34,998 bases of DNA, taken from the NCBI GenBank assembly GCA_963925035.1, contig CAWUSK010000008.1, positions 1 to 34,998 on the forward strand, given 5' to 3'. The notes beneath the pieces were generated by a model. It had not been told where the DNA came from. It did no database searches and saw only the letters and a program-made list of their open reading frames with translations. This document shows positions 25,403-34,342 of this stretch, piece by piece (positions within the stretch are counted from its first letter, which is position 1; each line of letters opens with the position of its first letter). A program made the translations under genes and the position numbers. This DNA comes from UBA4466 sp963925035 (GTDB taxonomy: Bacteria > Bacteroidota > Bacteroidia > Flavobacteriales_D > Crocinitomicaceae).

Positions 25403-25410
25403 CAAAGATA
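25403..25410 (-). promoter_or_regulatory. -7 element of the cyclophilin gene
   Basis: The minus strand reads TATCTTTG, an exact match to TAnnTTTG, 16 bases before the ATG. Unlike other promoters in this window it leaves room for a short leader. Confidence 0.5.
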
Positions 25411-25486
25411 CATTCTGTAGATTAGTTATCCCATTTTTATGGAAAGAATGTGGTCTAGGGCTAAATGAAATCCAGAGATTTTACCA

Positions 25487-25554
25487 CAAAGAAACAAAGG
25501 GTACAAAGAATTATCAACTTATACACATTGCAATTTGTGTTCTTTGTTTCTTTG
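25487..25554. repeat. Intergenic inverted repeat with 13-bp perfect arms
   Basis: CAAAGAAACAAAG at 25487-25499 and its exact reverse complement at 25542-25554 flank a 42-base spacer. Partial complementarity continues outward (TTACCA/TTGTAA). It lies in the 240-base gap between the divergent cyclophilin and bshC genes and could fold as a hairpin or be a copy of a dispersed intergenic repeat; it does not encode anything. Confidence 0.6.
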
Positions 25555-25614
25555 CGTTGTAAAGGCCAAGTATGCTGCTAACTTTTTTTGGCTTTGTCAT
25601 TCTAGTTTTACAAT

Positions 25615-25622
25615 TAACTTTG
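25615..25622 (+). promoter_or_regulatory. Promoter of bshC
   Basis: TAACTTTG matches TAnnTTTG exactly, with a TTTG at 25593-25596 about 18 bases upstream as a plausible -33 element. Only CACT separates it from the ATG at 25627, implying a leaderless or nearly leaderless mRNA. Confidence 0.6.
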
Positions 25623-25626
25623 CACT

Positions 25627-27225
25627 ATGCAACATTTCAAATTTCATAGAAAAGAGCTAAATTTATTTGGGGAAAACCACGTAAATATGGTTTACAATCA
25701 AGCGCACTTTTCGCAATTCATTCAACAGCCTTTTTCTTCAAATGCCTTTTCTAAGCAAATTGAGGATAAATCGAAGGAGTTTATGAGTAAAAAACGTGAA
25801 GTATTAGTTTCTGCGCTGAAGAATCAATATGCTTCTGTGAAGAATCAAGAAAATGCAATGGCATTAATTGAATCGTTGGCAAATAAAAATACGTTCACAG
25901 TAACTACGGGACATCAACTTTCGTTGTTTACAGGGCCGTTATTTTTTGTGATAAAAATTCTGCAAGCGATCAAGCAGGCAGAAGAGCTGAGCGTACAATT
26001 TCCAGAAAAGAAGTTTGTTCCTGTGTATTGGATGGCAGCAGAAGATCATGATTTTGAAGAAATTCAAAAAGCAACTATTTTTTCAAATGAATTAATTTGG
26101 AAGTCGAGTCAAGAAGGACCTGTTGGTCGTTTTGATTTAGATGGATTAGAGCTGGTAAAAAACCGTATTTCCGAATTGTATGCAAATAATCCTGAAAGTG
26201 AAATACATTCATTGATCAAGCATTACGACGGTGAAAATTTAACTGATGCGATGCGCAATATAGTGCATGCGTTATTTCATGATTTCAACTTGCTGATAAT
26301 TGATGGTGATGATTCAACTCTGAAAAGGGAGTTTTCGACCATCATGAAAATGGAACTGGAAACTTCTTTTTCGTTTGACGCAGTTTCTAAGACGAATTCT
26401 GAATTAGAGAAAGTAGGGGGGAAGGTTCAAATTCATGCCAGAGAAATCAATTTGTTTTACATTGAAAAAGGATTGAGAAGTCGAATAGAAAAGAAAGATG
26501 ACGATTATTTCATTGAAGGAAAAGGGCATTTCAAACGAGACAAAATATTTAGTTTGTTGTACGATAAACCTGAGTGTTTCTCGCCAAATGTTGTGTTACG
26601 ACCTTTGTACCAAGAAACCATTTTGCCAAATTTAGCTTACATCGGTGGTGGTGGTGAAATTGCCTATTGGTTGCAATTGAAAGGAGTTTTTGATGCAGCA
26701 TCAACTATTTATCCACTAATAGTTGTTCGGAATTCAATGATGATTATTGATGCAAATACGCATAAGAAAATTGAAAATACGCTGACAAAACTTTCAGATG
26801 TTTTTGAATCTACAGATACGCTAAAACGGAATTATGTAGAAGCAAATGCAGGTGAAGAATTGAATTTTGATGCGATGGATAATGCATTGAATCAACTGGG
26901 AGAAATAGTCGTTGAGCAAATTAATCATGTCGATCGAGGCATGGATAAATTTGCTGCTGCAGAAGTTGTTCATTTGGAAAAGCAAATTGAATCCATCAAA
27001 GATAAATTGGTAAAACGTTCTAAAGGAAAACACGACGCTGCCATGAAGCAAATTGAGCAAATCAAAGAACGACTTTTTCCAAGTGGAAATTTACAAGAAC
27101 GCACAATCAATTTCTTCTCCTTTTGTCCCGATGGAATGTATTCAGAATTGCTGAAAGAAATGTTTAATGCTATTGATCCAAACGAGAAAGACTTTATAGT
27201 TCTTATTGAAAACGAAAAAACATAA
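25627..27225 (+). CDS. bshC: Putative cysteine ligase BshC (bacillithiol biosynthesis)
   Basis: Adds cysteine to glucosaminyl-malate, the last step of bacillithiol synthesis, a low-molecular-weight thiol that replaces glutathione. The length (532 residues) and segments match BshC: TVTTGHQLSLFTGPLFFVIKI (about 93-113), FVPVYWMAAEDHDFEEI (about 134-150), NVVLRPLYQETILPNLAYIGGGGEIAYWLQL (about 320-350) and a C-terminal coiled coil ending with a FFSFCPDGMYSELL motif. The protein is cytoplasmic. bshA and bshB are not in this window. The TonB-dependent receptor gene follows after 43 bases, but it has a promoter-like TAATTTCG of its own. Confidence 0.94.
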   Translation: MQHFKFHRKELNLFGENHVNMVYNQAHFSQFIQQPFSSNAFSKQIEDKSKEFMSKKREVLVSALKNQYASVKNQENAMALIESLANKNTFTVTTGHQLSLFTGPLFFVIKILQAIKQAEELSVQFPEKKFVPVYWMAAEDHDFEEIQKATIFSNELIWKSSQEGPVGRFDLDGLELVKNRISELYANNPESEIHSLIKHYDGENLTDAMRNIVHALFHDFNLLIIDGDDSTLKREFSTIMKMELETSFSFDAVSKTNSELEKVGGKVQIHAREINLFYIEKGLRSRIEKKDDDYFIEGKGHFKRDKIFSLLYDKPECFSPNVVLRPLYQETILPNLAYIGGGGEIAYWLQLKGVFDAASTIYPLIVVRNSMMIIDANTHKKIENTLTKLSDVFESTDTLKRNYVEANAGEELNFDAMDNALNQLGEIVVEQINHVDRGMDKFAAAEVVHLEKQIESIKDKLVKRSKGKHDAAMKQIEQIKERLFPSGNLQERTINFFSFCPDGMYSELLKEMFNAIDPNEKDFIVLIENEKT

Positions 27226-27268
27226 AATAAACCACCGTTTATTGCGTTTCTAAAGCTAATTTCGCACA

Positions 27269-29941
27269 ATGCTAAGACTATTTTTGTTTTTGTTTACTTT
27301 ATTTACGGTTACAATTGGCGCTGCTCAGCAGGTTAAGTTGTCTGGAAAATGTGTAGATAAAAAAGGAACTCCAATTGAAAATGTTAAAGTCATTGCTAAA
27401 AGTGCAATAGTTCCTATCGTTTATACAGATGATAATGGAATTTACGACCTTACTTTTTCTAAGTTTGCTGCCGTTGAAGTTGAATACCGTATTTCAAATG
27501 ATTTGATTGAGAATGAAACATACATACTAAGCGAGGAAATCACTCGGGCAAAAACGATAAAATTTAATTTTCAGCAAGAAGTTACGATACAAGTTCATAC
27601 AGATCAAAAAAGTCCATTCGAATTAGCGAAATTGCCAGTTGCTGATTTACAAAACCTACCGATGGGAAGTGTTCCAAGGTATTTGATTTACACTACTGCA
27701 GCGACTTCAAACAATGAGTTGACTTCAAATTACAATGTTCGTGGAGGAAATTACGATGAAAACTTGGTGTACGTCAATGGATTCTTAATCAATAGACCAT
27801 TTTTAACACGATCTGGACAGCAGGAGGGAATGAGCTTTATCAATACAGCATTGGTGGAATCGATTCAGTTTTCAGGAGGTGGATTTGATTCACAATACGG
27901 CGATAAATTAAGTTCAGTTCTTGATATTAAATACAAAACTCCAACAGATCAAAAGGTGCATGGTTCAGTTTTGGCTTCATTGCTTAATGCCGAGGCTCAT
28001 GTGGAACAGGCAGTTGGTGCTAGATTCAACTATTTGGTAGGTGCACGTTATCAATCCAACGGCTATTTTTTAAACTCTCTCCCAACAAAAGGTGCGTACA
28101 ATCCTGTTTATTGGGATGCGCAATTGGTGACGAATTTTGCAATTACTGAAAATATTACGTGGTCTGTATTGGGACATTTTTCTTCTAATAATTACCGATT
28201 TACGCCACAATCACAAGAAACGGATTTTGGTACGGCGAATGAAGCGTATTCATTTCGTGTCTATTACGAAGGGCAAGAAAACACCAAGTTTACAACAATG
28301 ACAGGGGGAACATCCTTGAATTGGAAAGTCAACAAAAAGACCAATTTGGATTTATTCGCAACGGTTTTTAATTCTGTTGAATCTGAGTCGTTTGACATTT
28401 TAGGAGAATATTACATCAACGAATTAGAGACAGATCCATCGAAAGAAGAATTTGGAGACTCCATTGCAGTGCTGGGAGTTGGAGGTTTTTTAAATCACGC
28501 TAGAAATAGATTACACGCGACCATTATTAATATTTATCACAACGGAGACCACACTTTTTTCAAGGGCTATAAGGACGACAATCGCACTCGCTTTCAAAAC
28601 CACGGATTGAAATGGGGTGTAAACTTCCAAATGGATGACTTTACAGATAAGCTGAGTGAGTGGAAATTAATTGATTCGGCGGGATATTCTATACCTCAAA
28701 CCAATGATGGAGAGATTCTATTGTTTGAAACCATCAAAGGGGATTTAAACCTACAATCACAACGTTACACCGGATTTATGCAGTTTAATTCACTTTGGTC
28801 GGACAACAAGAGGAACCTACCTGTGACTCTAACACGAAAAGAAAAGATAAAAGATAAAATAACAAAGAAGAAAACGAAAGTAATTAGAACTTTTTCAGAT
28901 ACAATTGTCGAGTCTCCTTCTAAGTGGGCGTTAAGTGCAGGATTTAGAACTGGATACACTTCCGCGAATAGCGAGTTTTTTGTTACACCGAGAGCCTCTG
29001 TGAAATACTATCCACGCGCTTACATGGTGAAAAACGATAAGATCGTCAGACGTGATATGAATATTCATTTAGCTACAGGAATGTATTATCAACCACCATT
29101 CTACAGAGAGTTCAGAACGTTTGATGGCGATTTAAACTTGAATGTAAAGGCACAAAAATCGGTTCATGCTGTTGTTGGTACAGATGTTTACTTTAGAATG
29201 TGGAATCGTGAGGCACCGTTTAAATTTACAGCAGAAGCGTATTACAAATACATGTGGGACGTCAATCCATACGAAGTGGAAAACGTCCGAACAAGATATT
29301 ACGCTGAAAACAATGCGGTAGCATATGCTGTTGGGTTTGACTTGAACGTGCACGGAGAATTTGTTGAAGGAATCGAATCGTTTTTTAAAGTTGGTTTTCT
29401 ATCAACGAAAGAAGATATTTTGGATGATTTCTATTACAATTATTATAATTCAGAAGGTGTAGTAATAAATAGCACATTGGAGAATCAAGTTGTGACTGAC
29501 AGTGTTCGTGTTAATCCAGGATACATTCCACGTCCAACAGACCAAATGTTTACATTAGGTGCCTTGATTCAAGATCGTATGCCAAATATTGAAAGTTTGA
29601 GTGTGCAAGTTGGTTTGCAATTTGGGTCACGTCTACCTTATGGCCCGCCAGATGAAAATAGATACAGAGATACTTTGCGTCAAAAGTCGTACTTCAGAGT
29701 TGACATTGGAACATCGTATGATTTCTTATACAAGCGAAGAAATAATCAAGGAAAAGGAAAAGAAAATTTCTTCACAAAATCGTTCACAGATGCCATCTTA
29801 TCGTTCGAAGTATTCAACCTGTTAGGAGTAAACAATGTTCTCTCAAAACAATGGATTCAAGACGTAGAAGGGAAGTACTATTCTATTCCAAATTACTTAA
29901 CTCAACGTAGGTTCAACTTGAAGTTGATATTGAGGTTTTAA
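27269..29941 (+). CDS. TonB-dependent outer-membrane receptor
   Basis: An 890-residue ligand-gated importer energised by TonB. In order: a signal peptide (MLRLFLFLFTLFTVTIGAAQQ), a carboxypeptidase-D-regulatory-like beta-sandwich (about 24-105, with VDKKGTPIENVKVIAKS and YTDDNGIYDL), a plug domain (about 115-230, with NYNVRGGNYDENLVYVNGF and SGGGFDSQYGDKLSSVLDI) and a 22-strand barrel to the C-terminal phenylalanine (RRFNLKLILRF). No SusD partner adjoins it, so it is probably not a polysaccharide-utilisation receptor; metals, cofactors or peptides are possible substrates. The region around 28846-28920 holds a Lys-rich loop (KEKIKDKITKKKTK) likely to be extracellular or periplasmic. The ATG is preceded by TAATTTCGCACA. 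Confidence 0.92.
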   Translation: MLRLFLFLFTLFTVTIGAAQQVKLSGKCVDKKGTPIENVKVIAKSAIVPIVYTDDNGIYDLTFSKFAAVEVEYRISNDLIENETYILSEEITRAKTIKFNFQQEVTIQVHTDQKSPFELAKLPVADLQNLPMGSVPRYLIYTTAATSNNELTSNYNVRGGNYDENLVYVNGFLINRPFLTRSGQQEGMSFINTALVESIQFSGGGFDSQYGDKLSSVLDIKYKTPTDQKVHGSVLASLLNAEAHVEQAVGARFNYLVGARYQSNGYFLNSLPTKGAYNPVYWDAQLVTNFAITENITWSVLGHFSSNNYRFTPQSQETDFGTANEAYSFRVYYEGQENTKFTTMTGGTSLNWKVNKKTNLDLFATVFNSVESESFDILGEYYINELETDPSKEEFGDSIAVLGVGGFLNHARNRLHATIINIYHNGDHTFFKGYKDDNRTRFQNHGLKWGVNFQMDDFTDKLSEWKLIDSAGYSIPQTNDGEILLFETIKGDLNLQSQRYTGFMQFNSLWSDNKRNLPVTLTRKEKIKDKITKKKTKVIRTFSDTIVESPSKWALSAGFRTGYTSANSEFFVTPRASVKYYPRAYMVKNDKIVRRDMNIHLATGMYYQPPFYREFRTFDGDLNLNVKAQKSVHAVVGTDVYFRMWNREAPFKFTAEAYYKYMWDVNPYEVENVRTRYYAENNAVAYAVGFDLNVHGEFVEGIESFFKVGFLSTKEDILDDFYYNYYNSEGVVINSTLENQVVTDSVRVNPGYIPRPTDQMFTLGALIQDRMPNIESLSVQVGLQFGSRLPYGPPDENRYRDTLRQKSYFRVDIGTSYDFLYKRRNNQGKGKENFFTKSFTDAILSFEVFNLLGVNNVLSKQWIQDVEGKYYSIPNYLTQRRFNLKLILRF

Positions 29942-29979
29942 CTTTTGCAGAAATACACTCTGCTCGTTTTAAGGTAAAT

Positions 29980-30219
29980 CTAATTGTTGTTACTTATCAT
30001 TTTAGTCATCAAGTCGGTTAATTGACTCATTGTATTTGCAAGTTCGTTTTGCCTTTCTACAACTATTGCCACTGCATGAAATGTTTTGATTTGACTTTGT
30101 TGGCTGTTGAATAATTCTTGTGTTAAAAATTCAATTCTTTTTGACTGTTCATAGTACTTAGCATGAATTTCTATTTCATCTTCTCCCTTTAACCATTCAT
30201 TGAAGTCTAAATTTTCCAT
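29980..30219 (-). CDS. Small helical protein of unknown function
   Basis: A 79-residue hydrophilic protein without signal peptide or recognisable domain. From about residue 18 onward the sequence (IEIHAKYYEQSKRIEFLTQELF, then MSQLTDLMTKMISNN) has heptad-like spacing of hydrophobic residues, consistent with a coiled coil. The reading frame and composition are protein-like, and the ATG at 30219 stands alone between two gaps. 222 bases with no gene follow to 30441; I see nothing in them apart from AT-rich sequence. Function unknown. Confidence 0.55.
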   Translation of the reverse strand: MENLDFNEWLKGEDEIEIHAKYYEQSKRIEFLTQELFNSQQSQIKTFHAVAIVVERQNELANTMSQLTDLMTKMISNNN

Positions 30220-30441
30220 AATCGTCTTTTAATTCTAAAAATAAGATTTTTTAATAACAACAATTCACTTTGTAGAATTCAGTATTGTTCATAGAACATT
30301 CCAAAAGTTAAGCTCTTTACTGGTAAGATTTTTGTTTTTGATTCTAAAATTTTAGCGTATTAATTGGTTTTCCACGAATCAATTACAATCTAATATTTAT
30401 GATTAAGCATTTGGCTTCAACGTTTCGTGCATAGTTTTAAA

Positions 30442-31698
30442 TTATTCAGAAATCATAAGTTCAAGTCGGTATGACTTACCCTTTCTTTGGATATAGAGAA
30501 AATAGTAGCCTGGTTTTAAGCTAGGTAGATGAATAGAATTAAAACTTTCAAACTTGAACTCATCGTAAACAATTTTCGAATCGATACTGAATATTGTCAC
30601 ATGCGCTTGATCAGTGTTCTGATTGAGGTGAATAGTATTTGGACTTTGAGCAGGATTCGGATACACTTGAAGTGTTGTCAACTGATCAACTTCATTGATA
30701 CCCAAGAAACCTTCTTGAAGTCTTACAAGGCCTTTGGAGTAAGTACCTATCCAAACATTATCACCATTATCTTTTGTAATGGATAAGATGTAATCTTCAG
30801 GTAAATTTGAATTAGAGGTTGAATAAAACGTCCATGTTGCATCGTTTCGCTTAATCATTAATCCAAGAAGTTGGGTTCCCATGTATATGTTGTTGTCCAT
30901 ATCAAGCTTCATAGTTGTTAGACTATTGGTTAGTATAGCTGAATTGTCTGTATTATACGAAATCCAAAGTTGATTCCCAGGGTCTGAGAATAATCCACCA
31001 GCAGAACCAGCATACCATGGCTTACCCAAGTTGTCCATTTCAACTTTGAGAGCCGAATTATCAGGAACACCTGAGTTTAAAATATAATAGTTAGCAATTA
31101 TATTTGAAGCATTGTCCATGTATATCAATCCTCCGTTGATCGTGCCGATGTACTTTTCATTGTTAAGCCCAACGCCGATTGAGGAGATATTATTAGTTGA
31201 AATGGAAGAATTCAAGGTTGTCCAGGTTACCCAAGAGATGTCATCAAAGCGTGTAAGTCCTTCCACTGTGCCCAGCCATTTGTGTTCGAGTTTATCAACA
31301 GATATTGTTTTTATGAAATTATCGGGAATGTCTGAATTGGCATCATTAAAACTTTGAAATGTAACACCATTATATTTCAGCATTCCATTTAATGTAGTTC
31401 CAATCCAAATAGCGTTGTTGGAGTCAACCGCTAACGCACGAATATAGTTATCCCCAATTGAGGAGTTAGCGGTATTGAAAATCTCCCAGGAGTCATTGGA
31501 TAAATGTGCAAGACCATTATCTGTGCCAATCCACAATTCATTGTTGTTATCAATAGTCAGGCAGCGAACTGTATTGTTTGGGAGAGGAGAGTTTGATTCA
31601 TTATATATTTCCCACGAAGGAACAATTGTTTGTGCAAACAAAATAGTTCCACCGCTTATGAACAGTGGAACTATTAAATGAAAAATTCGAATTAACAT
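30442..31698 (-). CDS. Secreted beta-propeller protein with type A T9SS sorting domain
   Basis: A 418-residue exported protein. After a signal peptide (IVPLFISGGTILFAQ) it has about eight two-component-regulator-type propeller repeats of ~40 residues with the pattern N-x-x-WIGT-x-x-GL-x-x-L/Y, e.g. NNELWIGTDNGLAHLSNDSW and NNAIWIGTTLNGMLKYNG. In hybrid two-component sensors such repeats sense extracellular glycans, but no transmembrane or kinase domain follows here. The last ~80 residues are a type A sorting domain (LQVYPNPAQSPNTIHL ... LKPGYYFLYIQRKGKSYRLELM). It begins six bases after the stop of the lysyl-oxidase-like gene, so the two are co-transcribed and probably both displayed on the cell surface. 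Confidence 0.85.
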   Translation of the reverse strand: MLIRIFHLIVPLFISGGTILFAQTIVPSWEIYNESNSPLPNNTVRCLTIDNNNELWIGTDNGLAHLSNDSWEIFNTANSSIGDNYIRALAVDSNNAIWIGTTLNGMLKYNGVTFQSFNDANSDIPDNFIKTISVDKLEHKWLGTVEGLTRFDDISWVTWTTLNSSISTNNISSIGVGLNNEKYIGTINGGLIYMDNASNIIANYYILNSGVPDNSALKVEMDNLGKPWYAGSAGGLFSDPGNQLWISYNTDNSAILTNSLTTMKLDMDNNIYMGTQLLGLMIKRNDATWTFYSTSNSNLPEDYILSITKDNGDNVWIGTYSKGLVRLQEGFLGINEVDQLTTLQVYPNPAQSPNTIHLNQNTDQAHVTIFSIDSKIVYDEFKFESFNSIHLPSLKPGYYFLYIQRKGKSYRLELMISE

Positions 31699-31704
31699 TC
31701 TGGA

Positions 31705-33807
31705 TTACTGAATAATCAATCGAGTTGAATAGTCTTTATCTTCAAAGTGAATATTTAAAATATAAACACCTTTGGCTAAACCTTGTTCTTCGTAGCTCCA
31801 TGTATTTAGACCTTGCTTATGAATAAACGTACTTGCATGTACTTGTTTACCTATCATATTTAACATTTGAATTTTGACTTCTCCATCATAAGCGGTAGTG
31901 AATTCAACATTGAATTCACCGTTGTTAGGGTTCGGAATTAGCTTTATCGATTTTTGGAATGCTATATTTTCGCCGATTCCAGCACATGACCGAACTACTG
32001 CTTCTACAGGAGTCATATCACTTGCACAAGAACTACTTGATGTGGAAATTTCCCAGTTGTAGAAATAGTAATAGTACGATGCTCCAGCAGAGGCTCCAGT
32101 AATGGACATGATCCCGGGTTCAGTATATGGATATGTAGCACTATTGTTATTTCGATATATTCCTCCAGAATTGATGTTCGTACCAACGAGTCGCAAAGCT
32201 GAATCAGCAGGAACACTAAACGCTAGGTCAATTACATTCTGGCCTGTGACCAAAGTTACATTCGTGGTCTCCAAAACAGCTCCTGTATTATCTTGCAGCT
32301 GAATTGTCATACTGCCATTTCCTTGCGAATAAACTAGAACTGATTCAAGGGTAAAAGCAACCTCACTATTGAAAATTTCATATTGTTCACTTGACAAAAA
32401 GCCACCGCCACCAATTCCGTTCGTGTAAGGTTCAGCGAATAAAGTGTCCAAGTATGAATTTGTATTCATTGCGTAATAAGTGGTTGTGGTATTCAGAATA
32501 GGCGTTGTGTAAGAGTTACCCGTTCCTACTAAAATACCCAAGTCGTTAAACCATGTGATAGTTCCCTCGCCAACTCCCGAAAGAGTCATAGCACCAGTAA
32601 CACAAACGGTATCTCCAGTTAGCACAGGCGGGTCTGTTGAAATTAAATTAACCACAAAAGCATCTGAAGTATTTACACCACAATAACTAGTCACTTCACA
32701 TGTGTATGAGCCATCAATAGTTGCCTCAATTGTTTGAGTAGTTTCTCCATTAGACCACAAGTAGCTCGATCCGCCTGAAGCCATAAGTTCAATTTCGTGA
32801 CCGGCGCATAAATAATGTGAGTTATCAGAAGTGATCAACGGGGTAGAAGCTGTTCCTGCAGGTAACTGTTGTGTTAATGTCACTGGCACTGCGGTATAAT
32901 TGTTATCATCATTTTCTTCAATAAAAACTTCATTCTTGTCAATTTCTAGAACTATGAAGTAGTCACCGTTGCATGTATTTGGTGGAACATTAATCCACAT
33001 TCCGTCTAGGTGTTTTCCATATACATCAGTCCATCCAGATGATATTCCTTGTTCAATTAAAGAACAATTATAATTTCCACCGCCAAGGTTCCAATTTGGA
33101 AAATCAGAATTTAACAAGAGATTCCCTCCCAAATAAACAGTATTGTCATCTCTACAGTGCCCGTAATAAGTTGAACCTGAATTAGTTCCACACTGCCCGT
33201 AATCCATCAAACAAAATCCGATTTTCGCACCTGTTCCAACTATAGGCCAGTTGCGTGGGTCAGGATCCGCTGTTTCAACCCGCAACGTCATTACTGCCCA
33301 ATCATCAACGTGGTTGTGTCCATGCGCAGGATGGTAGGTCATACTTCCAACATATTCATCGACATAAGTCATTAGATTGCTATTTTTTTTGTAAATCCTC
33401 TGAACTAATAATTGCTTCGGATTTGGATAACCATTTGGACAGGTAAACTCTCCAGTTGCAGAAACACCGAATACTGTATCATTACCGCATAAAAAAGTCC
33501 GTTGGTTGTTATCGTCTCGTCCTCTTACTGTGAATGAACCATGTCCAATGTTCGGAGTCGATCCAGAGACACGAAGTCTTCCGTTATCTAATCCTTGATT
33601 TGTAAAATTTTCTCCAGCTCCAGTTTGTGGATACTCAATGTATCCATTAGCACTAATTCCCAGCCAAGATGCTGTAATGTCTGGTAGTAAAAGACAATCA
33701 GATGATCCATCTGCGCAAACGCATGATGTCGCATTGGTAGTTGTGCATTGAGCGTTTACAAGTTTTGTAGAAAGAAGTAGTAAAGCAATAAGTAAAATAG
33801 TTTTCAT
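31705..33807 (-). CDS. Secreted lysyl-oxidase-like copper protein with type A T9SS sorting domain
   Basis: A 700-residue exported protein with signal peptide MKTILLIALLLLSTKLVNAQ. Residues ~40-310 resemble lysyl oxidase: the copper-binding histidines appear in YHPAHGHNHVDDW (H162, H164, H166), and the two residues that form the LTQ quinone cofactor of LOX align with K195 (GAKIGFCLMD) and Y263 (GISSGWTDVYGKHLDGMWINV). LOX oxidises lysine side-chain amines to aldehydes that cross-link proteins; activity here is an inference. Then come Ig-like/PKD-like segments (about 320-450), a Gly/Thr/Tyr-rich beta region and a type A sorting domain (KLIPNPNNGEFNVEF ... LAKGVYILNIHFEDKDYSTRLI). Cysteines are frequent, as expected for an extracellular protein. 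It precedes the propeller gene in one transcription unit. Confidence 0.85.
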   Translation of the reverse strand: MKTILLIALLLLSTKLVNAQCTTTNATSCVCADGSSDCLLLPDITASWLGISANGYIEYPQTGAGENFTNQGLDNGRLRVSGSTPNIGHGSFTVRGRDDNNQRTFLCGNDTVFGVSATGEFTCPNGYPNPKQLLVQRIYKKNSNLMTYVDEYVGSMTYHPAHGHNHVDDWAVMTLRVETADPDPRNWPIVGTGAKIGFCLMDYGQCGTNSGSTYYGHCRDDNTVYLGGNLLLNSDFPNWNLGGGNYNCSLIEQGISSGWTDVYGKHLDGMWINVPPNTCNGDYFIVLEIDKNEVFIEENDDNNYTAVPVTLTQQLPAGTASTPLITSDNSHYLCAGHEIELMASGGSSYLWSNGETTQTIEATIDGSYTCEVTSYCGVNTSDAFVVNLISTDPPVLTGDTVCVTGAMTLSGVGEGTITWFNDLGILVGTGNSYTTPILNTTTTYYAMNTNSYLDTLFAEPYTNGIGGGGFLSSEQYEIFNSEVAFTLESVLVYSQGNGSMTIQLQDNTGAVLETTNVTLVTGQNVIDLAFSVPADSALRLVGTNINSGGIYRNNNSATYPYTEPGIMSITGASAGASYYYYFYNWEISTSSSSCASDMTPVEAVVRSCAGIGENIAFQKSIKLIPNPNNGEFNVEFTTAYDGEVKIQMLNMIGKQVHASTFIHKQGLNTWSYEEQGLAKGVYILNIHFEDKDYSTRLIIQ

Positions 33808-33935
33808 AGTGTAGTTTATTTATGGCACAAAGTAGTAATAAAAATCTAAATTTTGCAAAAAGAGTTACTTATGACAAAATCTTGTTTATGTGTCGAGTAT
33901 GAACTAATTAATATTAGGATATAAAATCAGGTTCT

Positions 33936-34320
33936 GGGTTCTGTCGCGTTAACCAAATCTCAATCTGACACTTACTGATTGAGGAATTAATTAGGCAGCT
34001 AAAGAACAAAATGTTTTGAAGGTTGTTTTTCTCGAATCAGCTATTTGATCCTTTCTAATTATGCTGACAACTTCGACGCCAGCCAGAGTCCGCTGGGCGG
34101 ATTCAAACTACCTTCGGTGCTACTTAAAGCCCGTGTCTATCGATATTCGCCTCTTGATGTTGCGGTGGTCTTGTTCTACTATATTGTTTAAGTATTTGTA
34201 TTGTCGGACTTTGATTTTTTTCACGGTCATCAGCTCACGATTAATTGAACGGATTCCTGATTTGTTCGCACCACTCTTATCGATATTAATTACTCTTTCT
34301 ATTGTACCATCATAATACAC
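33936..34320 (-). mobile_element. Truncated IS6-family element
   Basis: GGGTTCTGTCGCGTTAACC at 33936-33954 resembles the GGTTCTGT(T/C)GC terminal repeat of IS6-family elements and lies 36 bases beyond the stop of the transposase remnant. No matching repeat is visible at the other end, where the transposase is truncated near 34296-34320. Only the right third of a ~800-bp element survives. Confidence 0.65.
33991..34320 (-). pseudogene. IS6-family transposase, 5'-truncated with two internal stop codons
   Basis: The frame reads VINIDKSGANKSGIRSINRELM (second catalytic aspartate region), then KVRQYKYLNNIVEQDHRNIKRR, the IS6 signature with the catalytic glutamate, ISIDTGFK, two in-frame stops, and FESAQRTLAGVEVVSIIRK to the end at 33991. 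The first two-thirds, including the DNA-binding region and first aspartate, are missing, so the gene is dead. A 66-codon piece remains open from a GTG at 34320, which is a chance start. Confidence 0.85.
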
Positions 34321-34342
34321 ATAGATAAGAACTGTGTTAGGC

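Noticed and set aside
27269..29941. TonB receptor as the SusC of a polysaccharide-utilisation locus
   Set aside because: There is no SusD gene or glycoside hydrolase nearby; the gene stands next to bshC.
34061..34315. Plus-strand open frame of 84 codons
   Set aside because: It is the shadow of the IS6 transposase remnant on the opposite strand, which has recognisable catalytic motifs.
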